Assembly (NCBI GenBank): GCA_027623845.1
Contig: JAQBUJ010000240.1
Coordinates: 1-5,703, forward strand
DNA length: 5,703 nt
DNA from: Pseudomonadota bacterium
Lineage (GTDB): Bacteria; Pseudomonadota; Alphaproteobacteria; Thalassobaculales; Thalassobaculaceae
Direction of reading: 5' to 3'
Shown here: one piece after another, positions 1-4,944 of the stretch
How positions within the stretch are numbered: the first letter of the stretch is position 1
Layout: the number at the start of each line of letters is the position of its first letter
Notes under the pieces: model-generated
Database searches by the model: none
What the model saw: only the letters and a program-made list of their open reading frames with translations
What the model was told of the DNA's origin: nothing
Made by a program: the position numbers and the translations under genes

Positions 1-125
1 AAGCCAATCCAAAGCCGGCCCACATCGGGCGGTTACGCCGACGGCAGCAGGCTTGCACCCTGACAAGGAAGTAAACAAGCTGACCGGACAATTGACCAAA
101 ACAGGCTGGCGATAGCGACCCGGCC

Positions 126-131
126 AAGGAG
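126..131 (+). promoter_or_regulatory. Shine-Dalgarno site of the SDR gene
   Basis: AAGGAG lies five bases before the ATG at 137. It is the best ribosome binding site in the window and fixes the start of the SDR gene. No convincing -35/-10 pair was found in 1-125. Confidence 0.8.
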
Positions 132-136
132 ACGCA

Positions 137-895
137 ATGGCCAAGACCCCGGATTATTTCCACGGCAAGACCATCCTGATCACCGGCGCCGGTAGCGGCA
201 TCGGCAGGGCCACGGCCCTGGTTTTCGCCCGCGAAGGGGCCAATGTGGTCTGCGCCGATCTCGATCCCGAAGCCGCCGAACGGGTCGCCAACCAAGTCAT
301 CCAACTCGGCGCAAAAGCGACGTTCGTGCAATGCGACGTCACGATCCGCGCTGAGGTCGACGCCATGGTCGGTCAGGCGATCAGTGATTTCGGCAAAGTC
401 GATTTCGAGTTGAACTCCGCCGGCGGCGCCTTGGCGAGAAAGCCGTTTCTGGAGATCACCGACGACCTTTGGGAGCGGACCTACGCGCTGAACGTCAAGG
501 GCACCTTCAATTCGGCTCAGGCGATCATTCCGCATATGCTGCAAAACGGCGCCGGGGTCATCGTCAACATCGCCAGCGTCGCCGCCAAGGTCGGCGGGGC
601 CGGTAACTCAATCCACTACGCCTCCTCCAAGGGCGCCGTCGACACCATGACCATGGGCATCGGCCGCGAGTTCGCCCGCCAAGGCATCCGCTGTCTGTCG
701 ATCTCTCCCGGCGTGGTCGACACGGCTTTTCACAACGAAACGCCCGAGACCGTGCTCCAGGCCTTTAACGACCTGACGCCGATGGGCCGAATGGCGGCGC
801 CGGAAGAAATCGCCGAGACCGTGCTTTTCGCCTGCTCCGACGCGGCCCCCTATATGACCGCCGACACAGTCTACGTTTCCGGCGGGCTGCGTTAG
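137..895 (+). CDS. SDR family NAD(P)-dependent oxidoreductase
   Basis: A 252-residue classical short-chain dehydrogenase/reductase, a soluble Rossmann-fold enzyme that oxidises an alcohol or reduces a carbonyl using a nicotinamide cofactor. Seen in the sequence: the cofactor glycine motif TGAGSGIG at residues 16-23; Asp41 at the end of the second strand, which in this family favours NAD(H) over NADP(H); an NSAG variant of the NNAG motif at 93-96; and a complete catalytic set Asn119, Ser147, Tyr161 and Lys165 (YASSK). The C-terminus ends in the usual V-x-GG-x pattern, and the length is normal for the family. The start is supported by AAGGAG five bases upstream. The gene stands alone: the next gene downstream is a tRNA on the other strand. 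Substrate cannot be inferred; resemblance to 3-oxoacyl-ACP reductase-like or sugar/steroid dehydrogenase-like SDRs is only general. Confidence 0.93.
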   Translation: MAKTPDYFHGKTILITGAGSGIGRATALVFAREGANVVCADLDPEAAERVANQVIQLGAKATFVQCDVTIRAEVDAMVGQAISDFGKVDFELNSAGGALARKPFLEITDDLWERTYALNVKGTFNSAQAIIPHMLQNGAGVIVNIASVAAKVGGAGNSIHYASSKGAVDTMTMGIGREFARQGIRCLSISPGVVDTAFHNETPETVLQAFNDLTPMGRMAAPEEIAETVLFACSDAAPYMTADTVYVSGGLR

Positions 896-924
896 GGGCG
901 GAGAGGGTTAGGGCTGGAGGGGGG
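895..924 (+). other. G-quadruplex-type G-run motif at the SDR gene end
   Basis: Four runs of at least three G occur at 895-898, 905-907, 911-913 and 919-924, separated by loops of 6, 3 and 5 bases. This meets the usual G3+N1-7 pattern. The first G is the last base of the TAG stop codon, so the structure would sit at the start of the SDR mRNA 3' untranslated region. A further G5 run lies at 943-947. Whether it folds in the cell is unknown. Confidence 0.5.
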
Positions 925-990
925 AAAAGGCGTATTTCTTTGTGGGGGTAATTCTCTCGGACGAGGTCGCGCGGCTCGCCGGAGGCCAAG

Positions 991-1017
991 CGAAACGACG
1001 CCAACCACGCCGTTTCG
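991..1017 (-). other. Inverted repeat downstream of tRNA-Leu
   Basis: A perfect 7-base inverted repeat, CGAAACG (991-997) and CGTTTCG (1011-1017), encloses a 13-base loop that could add two more pairs past a mismatch. It begins 14 bases past the encoded CCA end of the minus-strand tRNA, a sensible place for transcription to end or for 3' processing. No T-tract follows on the minus strand, so it is not a textbook intrinsic terminator. It also lies 3' of the SDR gene on the plus strand and could serve that message instead. Confidence 0.35.
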
Positions 1018-1031
1018 ACTTCAAGAGAAGA

Positions 1032-1118
1032 TGGTGCGGTCGAGAAGACTCGAACTTCCACCCGGTTTCCCGGACAGCGACCTCAACGCTGCGCGTCTAC
1101 CAATTCCGCCACGACCGC
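1032..1118 (-). tRNA. tRNA-Leu (anticodon GAG)
   Basis: The minus strand folds as a class II tRNA of 87 bases. The acceptor arm pairs GCGGTCG (1112-1118) with CGACCGC (1036-1042), with discriminator A at 1035 and an encoded CCA at 1032-1034. The D arm contains the leucine-type GCG...TTGGTAGAC...CGC. The anticodon stem CAGCG/CGCTG holds the loop TTGAGGT, giving anticodon GAG (complement of 1082-1084), which reads CUC and CUU leucine codons. A long variable arm with a CCGG/CCGG stem and a TTCGAGT T-loop complete the fold. The gene is solitary. A plus-strand reading frame continues through it, which shows that frame is not coding here. Confidence 0.96.
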
Positions 1119-1217
1119 ACTATTCTCGCTCGGAACCCCGGCGGCTTGTCGTCGCCAGGAAGCGCGGGAGTAGCAAATCCCGATCCGTTAATCAAGCCAA
1201 CCGATCGACGAAACGCG

Positions 1218-1982
1218 ATGTCCGACACGCTTTATCCCCCCGCCTCTCCTGATGCCGGTCTTGGAGTCAGTTCTGGCACCGGCTCGCTGGTCGAGTGGCG
1301 GCTCTCGGATCATCCGGTCGCCTATGACGAGGCGGTGGCGGCGATGGAGGAGCGGGCGGCGGCTATTCATCTGGGAAACGCCGCCGAGCAGGTGTGGCTG
1401 TTGGAGCACCCGGCGCTCTATACGGCGGGCACCAGCGCCAATGCGCAGGACCTGCTGACGCCGGATCGCTTTCCGGTGCATCACACCGGGCGGGGCGGCC
1501 AGTACACCTATCACGGGCCGGGGCAGCGGGTGGCCTATGTGATGCTGGATCTGAAACGCCGGCGCCAGGACGTCAGGTGCTATGTCCAGGCGCTGGAGGA
1601 TTGGCTGATCGGGACCCTGGCGCGGTTTAACGTCGAGGGTGAGCGCCGCGCCGGACGGGTCGGCATCTGGGTGCGCCGCAGCGATCTCAATCAACCCGAC
1701 CGCGAGGACAAGATCGCCGCCGTCGGCGTGCGGATCAAGCGCTGGGTCACCCTGCACGGCGTGGCGCTGAATGTCGGGCCAAATCTGCAGCATTTCGACG
1801 GTATCGTGCCCTGCGGCATCGCCCAGCATGGGGTGACCAGCCTTGAGGACCTTGGCCTGCCGGTCAGCATGGCCGAGGTCGACATGGCCCTGCGCGATAC
1901 GTTTGCGCATAGTTTCGGTCCCGGCAGCTTGATGGGCCGATCCGAATCGCCCGCCGATCTGCCCGCCGATCTGCCCGCCTGA
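1218..1982 (+). CDS. lipB: Lipoyl(octanoyl) transferase LipB
   Basis: This cytoplasmic enzyme moves the octanoyl group from octanoyl-ACP to the lipoyl domains of 2-oxoacid dehydrogenases and the glycine cleavage H protein, the first step of lipoate synthesis before LipA. The 254-residue product shows the family signature RGGQYTYHGPGQ at 92-103, the catalytic Lys165 in KIAAVG, the HGVALNV motif at 180-186 and the catalytic Cys199 in IVPCGI, followed by VTSL. The open frame extends back to 942, but that part crosses the tRNA-Leu gene, so the ATG at 1218 is chosen; its Shine-Dalgarno match is weak. The C-terminus carries a short ADLP repeat from a 12-base tandem duplication. It converges with the hypothetical gene at 1989-2414, six bases away. 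Confidence 0.96.
   Translation: MSDTLYPPASPDAGLGVSSGTGSLVEWRLSDHPVAYDEAVAAMEERAAAIHLGNAAEQVWLLEHPALYTAGTSANAQDLLTPDRFPVHHTGRGGQYTYHGPGQRVAYVMLDLKRRRQDVRCYVQALEDWLIGTLARFNVEGERRAGRVGIWVRRSDLNQPDREDKIAAVGVRIKRWVTLHGVALNVGPNLQHFDGIVPCGIAQHGVTSLEDLGLPVSMAEVDMALRDTFAHSFGPGSLMGRSESPADLPADLPA
1949..1979 (+). repeat. 12-base tandem repeat at the end of lipB
   Basis: GCCCGCCGATCT occurs at 1949-1960 and again at 1961-1972, followed by a 7-base partial copy to 1979. The unit is a multiple of three and stays in frame, encoding the repeated PADL tail of LipB just before its stop. It lies past all catalytic motifs and is probably a slippage product with little functional effect. Confidence 0.8.
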
Positions 1983-1988
1983 GCCGCC

Positions 1989-2414
1989 TCACACCCGACC
2001 GGCCAGCCCCTTGATCACCAACTCTACCGCCCGGCGGGCATCGCGTTCCAGGGCGGCGGCGTCGCGGATTCGACCGACCACAGTCACCGCCGGGCCGGGA
2101 CCATCGGCATGCAGCAGCAGGTTCCGGCGCTCCCGCAACCAGACGTAGCCACGCCCGAAGCGCAGTTCATTCAGGCTTGCCCCATCAAGACTGTCATTTT
2201 CGGTGAGGTCGGCGTCGAGCACCGCTTGGGCCAGGATCACCGTGGCCAGCCAGGCGCCGCCGCAGAACACCTGGTTCATTTCCGCCAATAGGGCATCGGC
2301 CTGTGGCGCCGGACGAAGTCCCTCGCCATCGCTCAGCTCGTGGACCTGTCCTTCAAGCCAGCGCCACCGCGCCTGGAACGCCTGGGCGCCGGGAAGGTCC
2401 GGCCGGCCGGTCAT
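1989..2414 (-). CDS. Hypothetical protein, possibly HEPN-like helical
   Basis: A 141-residue protein that I cannot assign to a named family. It looks soluble and mostly helical: a helix around residues 40-70 containing GGAWLATVILAQAVLDADL, then NELRFGRGYVWLRERRNLLLHADG at about 82-105, then an arginine-rich C-terminal helix. Arg97 and His102 form an R-x4-H pattern with Asn next to the Arg. The combination of an alanine-rich helix and RN-x3-H resembles HEPN-type RNase or DUF4145-like domains. This is a pattern resemblance, not a proven membership. Its ATG overlaps the acylphosphatase stop in an ATGA arrangement, so the two are probably translated together. Coding reality is supported by this coupling, coherent composition and the tight convergent fit with lipB. 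Confidence 0.8.
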   Translation of the reverse strand: MTGRPDLPGAQAFQARWRWLEGQVHELSDGEGLRPAPQADALLAEMNQVFCGGAWLATVILAQAVLDADLTENDSLDGASLNELRFGRGYVWLRERRNLLLHADGPGPAVTVVGRIRDAAALERDARRAVELVIKGLAGRV

Positions 2415-2704
2415 TCAGCGCCCCGCTGCTTAAAGCCGGAGCCGGGCGCCAGCGCCGTCGCCGGTTGCGCCTCAACATCGCGGACCCGGGCCAGCGGCGG
2501 TCCCTGGTGGCACGCGGCGATCATTTCGCCAACCATGGCAGACGGACCCGATAGCAGCGCCTCGACGGTGCCGTCGCGTCGGTTGCGCACCCAGCCGTCG
2601 AGGCCGCGCGCCTTGGCCTCGTCAACCGTCCAGTTGCGGAACCAGACGCCCTGGACACGGCCGGAGATGATCAGCTGAACCGCGCTGTTCGGATCGACTT
2701 CCAC
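2411..2704 (-). CDS. acyP: Acylphosphatase
   Basis: A small cytoplasmic enzyme that hydrolyses the carboxyl-phosphate bond of acylphosphates such as acetyl phosphate and carbamoyl phosphate. The signature GRVQGVWFR is present, with the phosphate-binding Arg23, followed by GWVRN with the catalytic Asn41, in numbering from the chosen start. The family's ferredoxin-like fold of about 90-100 residues fits the 97 residues here. The start is uncertain. GTG at 2704 is preferred because GGAG lies 11 bases upstream; TTG at 2725 would add seven residues and has no clear ribosome site. The last four bases overlap the next gene (ATGA). After the core, the tail from about residue 78 is alanine/proline-rich and not conserved-looking. 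Confidence 0.93.
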   Translation of the reverse strand: MEVDPNSAVQLIISGRVQGVWFRNWTVDEAKARGLDGWVRNRRDGTVEALLSGPSAMVGEMIAACHQGPPLARVRDVEAQPATALAPGSGFKQRGAE

Positions 2705-2787
2705 TGGTCCTGCTGCTCCACGCAAGGTTTCGGAATCTGGTAATGTGGCCAGGGATGCGGCAAGTGTCGCGCCAAAACACGCACCAA

Positions 2788-2816
2788 GTGACGTAGACGA
2801 CAGGCCGCAGTATACC
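2788..2816 (+). promoter_or_regulatory. Candidate promoter of the AEC transporter gene
   Basis: GTGACG (2788-2793, four of six matches to TTGACA) and TATACC (2811-2816, four of six to TATAAT) are 17 bases apart. Transcription would start near 2823, about 30 bases before the ATG at 2854. It sits in the gap between two divergent genes. No comparably good match was found for the minus-strand acylphosphatase. Confidence 0.45.
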
Positions 2817-2853
2817 TGTGCGCTCCCATCGGTGTAACCGGCGACGCTCCCTC

Positions 2854-3768
2854 ATGCCCACCCTGCTCTCGGCCTTGGCGCCGGTATTCGCGCTGATCCT
2901 CCTCGGCTATGGCCTGAAACGGGCGCGCGCCTTTCCCGATACCCTGTGGAGCGGTATCGAGGCGCTGGTCTATTGGCTGCTGCTGCCGGCCTTATTGATT
3001 GTTAAGCTCGGCAATACCGACCTGTCGGAATTCGATGTCATGCCGATGGCCGCCGCGATGGCCGGCGCGACGGTGCTGGTGGTGAGCTCTTTGGTCGTGG
3101 TGCGCCGGATCGTCGGGATCGATGGGCCGGTCTATACCTCGATCCTGCAAGGCGCGGTGCGGCAAAACTCGTATATCGGCCTGGCTGCCGCCGTCCCGCT
3201 CTACGGCGCCAGCGGTCAGGCCCTGGCGGCAGTCGGCATCGCTGCGGTTATCCCGCTGGTTAACGTGATTTCGATGTGGAGTCTGGCGCGGCTTGGCCCG
3301 GATGGACCGCCCAGCGTCGCGGTTATCCTCAAGCGGTTGACCAAGAGCCCGATCATCATCGCCTGCGCCATCGGCATCGGCGCCAATCTGGCCGGGACCG
3401 GTATCCACGATCTGGCGGCCACGACCCTGGACCTGCTGGGGCGCGGCGCCCTGCCGCTTGGGCTTCTCGCCGTCGGCTCCGGCCTGAATTTCGGTGTGGT
3501 CAGGCGCAGCCCAATCCCCTTGCTGTTCAGCAATTGCTTGAAGTTGCTGGCGATCCCGCTGCTGACTGCCTGGCTTTGCCAGCTGCAGAATGTGGACCCG
3601 GTCACCACCGGGGTGGCGATCCTGTTCGCCTCCCTGCCCTCCTCGGCCTCGTCCTATGTGATGGCCCGCCAGTTTGGCGGCGATCACGAGTTGATGGCGG
3701 CGATCCTGACCACCCAGATCATGATGGCGGCGTTGACAATCCCGGTGATGCTGGCGTTGTTTGGATGA
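2854..3768 (+). CDS. AEC family transporter (auxin efflux carrier-like)
   Basis: An inner-membrane secondary carrier of 304 residues, normal for bacterial AEC/PIN-like proteins, which mostly export small organic acids or related anions. It is strongly hydrophobic with about ten apparent membrane segments, for example near residues 3-22, 33-52, 62-84, 117-140, 160-180, 220-240, 250-270 and 280-303. Family-like features are the N-terminal P-x-F-x-LI-LLGYGLKR, the RQNSYIGLA segment near 105-113 with its Asn before a helix break, and the C-terminal S-x-ASSYVMA-x-QFGGD. The frame is open back to a GTG at 2818, but that extension is arginine-rich and the GTG lies just after the likely -10 box, so the ATG at 2854 is chosen; it has no strong Shine-Dalgarno. 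The substrate is unknown. Confidence 0.9.
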   Translation: MPTLLSALAPVFALILLGYGLKRARAFPDTLWSGIEALVYWLLLPALLIVKLGNTDLSEFDVMPMAAAMAGATVLVVSSLVVVRRIVGIDGPVYTSILQGAVRQNSYIGLAAAVPLYGASGQALAAVGIAAVIPLVNVISMWSLARLGPDGPPSVAVILKRLTKSPIIIACAIGIGANLAGTGIHDLAATTLDLLGRGALPLGLLAVGSGLNFGVVRRSPIPLLFSNCLKLLAIPLLTAWLCQLQNVDPVTTGVAILFASLPSSASSYVMARQFGGDHELMAAILTTQIMMAALTIPVMLALFG

Positions 3769-3871
3769 AGTCGGCCTTGGTTGACTGAACCCAATCCGTC
3801 CGATTCTCTCACCGACGAGCCGATTCGCCGGCGACGACAGGCTGGATGAAATCCTGAAAAATCAAGGCCTC

Positions 3872-3893
3872 GCAACGGCGCTTTCCGCCGTGC
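3872..3893 (+). other. Hairpin between the AEC gene and pyrB
   Basis: ACGGCG (3875-3880) and CGCCGT (3886-3891) pair around the loop CTTTC, and GC/GC extends the stem past a one-base bulge. It lies about 105 bases after the AEC stop and directly abuts the pyrB -35 box. No T-run follows. It may end AEC transcription imperfectly or act as an operator for pyrB; the sequence alone does not decide. Confidence 0.4.
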
Positions 3894-3923
3894 TTGTGAA
3901 GAATAGCCAAGCCCCCCTATAGT
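3894..3923 (+). promoter_or_regulatory. Candidate pyrB promoter, leaderless geometry
   Basis: TTGTGA (3894-3899) and TATAGT (3918-3923, five of six matches to TATAAT) are 18 bases apart. The -10 box ends only nine bases before the pyrB ATG at 3933, so transcription should begin at or within a few bases of the start codon. No Shine-Dalgarno sequence lies between. Both facts fit a leaderless mRNA. Confidence 0.6.
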
Positions 3924-3932
3924 GCCGCTTTA

Positions 3933-4919
3933 ATGACAGCACAAACTCTCCCACAGACCTCGCCCGAGCCGTTGTTCCGGTTCCGCCATCTGCTCGGCAT
4001 CGAGGGTCTTCAACGCGCCGATATCGAGCGACTGCTCGATCAGTCGGACGTTTACGTGGACGCCAATCGCCAGGGTGACAAGAAGCACTCCAGCTTGCGC
4101 GGCCGAACCCTGATCAACCTGTTCTTCGAGAACTCAACCCGGACCCGCACCTCCTTTGAGTTGGCCGGAAAGCGTCTCGGCGCCGATGTGATCAACATGT
4201 CCGTCGCCACCAGTTCGATCAAGAAGGGCGAAACCTTGATCGACACTGCCATGACCCTGAACGCCATGCACCCGGACGTGCTGGTGGTCAGACATGCCGA
4301 TTCAGGCGCCGTCCATCTATTGGCCGAGAAAGTCAATTGCTCGGTGATCAACGCCGGTGACGGCACCCACGAGCATCCGACCCAGGCCCTACTCGACGCG
4401 CTGACCATCCGGCGGCGGCTCGGGCATGGGTTGGAGGGGCTGACGGTGGCGATCTGCGGCGACATCGCCCATAGCCGGGTGGCGCGCTCGAATATCCATT
4501 TGATGGCGATCATGGGCGCCCGGGTTCGCGCCGTGGCCCCACCGACATTGATCCCGGTCGGGCTGGAGCGAATGGGGGTGGAAATCCACCACGACATGGA
4601 GCGCGGCCTTGCCGATGCCGACATCATCATGATGCTGCGCCTGCAGACCGAACGGATGAAGGGCAGCTTCGTACCCTCGATCCGTGAGTATTACCGGCTC
4701 TATGGTCTCGACTACGAGAAACTGAAAGTCGCCAAGCCGGACGCGCTGATCATGCATCCCGGGCCGATGAACCGGGGCGTCGAGATCGCCTCCGAGGTGG
4801 CCGACGATATCGACCGCAGCCTGATCCGCGAACAAGTGGAAATGGGTGTCGCGGTGCGCATGGCTTGCCTTGAGGCGCTGGTCAGCAGCCAAGTCGCCCC
4901 CTGGGCGAAGAACCAGTGA
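3933..4919 (+). CDS. pyrB: Aspartate carbamoyltransferase catalytic chain PyrB
   Basis: It catalyses the committed step of pyrimidine synthesis, carbamoyl phosphate plus L-aspartate to N-carbamoyl-aspartate. The 328-residue product has the carbamoyl-phosphate motif STRTR at 68-72 within FFENSTRTRTSFE, the SSIKKGE loop at 94-100 that supplies the active-site Lys, an RH at 120-121, HPTQALLDALTI from 148, and HPGPMNRG near the C-terminus. These are the expected active-site parts in the expected order. The length is slightly above the usual 300-320 because of about 14 extra N-terminal residues. The ATG at 3933 has no ribosome binding site and lies nine bases after a good -10 box. The dihydroorotase-like gene follows after 25 bases, suggesting one operon and probably a physical complex. 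No regulatory chain PyrI is next to it. Confidence 0.97.
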   Translation: MTAQTLPQTSPEPLFRFRHLLGIEGLQRADIERLLDQSDVYVDANRQGDKKHSSLRGRTLINLFFENSTRTRTSFELAGKRLGADVINMSVATSSIKKGETLIDTAMTLNAMHPDVLVVRHADSGAVHLLAEKVNCSVINAGDGTHEHPTQALLDALTIRRRLGHGLEGLTVAICGDIAHSRVARSNIHLMAIMGARVRAVAPPTLIPVGLERMGVEIHHDMERGLADADIIMMLRLQTERMKGSFVPSIREYYRLYGLDYEKLKVAKPDALIMHPGPMNRGVEIASEVADDIDRSLIREQVEMGVAVRMACLEALVSSQVAPWAKNQ

Positions 4920-4944
4920 TCCTTATCCAGAGACGAGCGCGCCG

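Noticed and set aside
1..63. Possible tail of an upstream gene ending at the TGA at 61-63
   Set aside because: One frame is open for 20 codons to this stop, but another frame is open even longer and neither stretch has recognisable features, so no partial gene is called.
942..1217. Possible 92-residue N-terminal extension of LipB
   Set aside because: It crosses the tRNA-Leu gene on the opposite strand, is basic and low in family resemblance, and the ATG at 1218 already gives a full-length LipB.
1119..1217. Promoter for tRNA-Leu on the minus strand
   Set aside because: TTGATT with TACTCC at a 17-base spacing can be picked out, but the -10 match is poor and no better pair was seen.
1188..1910. 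Long minus-strand open frame opposite lipB (240 codons)
   Set aside because: It is a shadow of the GC-rich lipB codons; the product shows no family motif, while the plus strand has every LipB catalytic motif.
2992..3687. Long minus-strand open frame opposite the AEC transporter (231 codons)
   Set aside because: The composition is Gln/Asp/Arg/Gly-rich with no fold-like pattern, typical of an antisense shadow of a hydrophobic membrane gene.
3276..3788. Plus-strand 170-codon frame overlapping the AEC gene
   Set aside because: It is another frame of the same gene with a low-complexity Arg/Pro/Gly product; the AEC frame explains the region.
3825..3834. Perfect 10-base palindrome TCGCCGGCGA
   Set aside because: Short self-complementary GC strings are expected by chance in this composition, and it has no partner site or fixed position relative to a promoter.
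4052..4892. Two long minus-strand frames opposite pyrB
   Set aside because: pyrB is unambiguous on the plus strand, and the antisense products have no recognisable motif.
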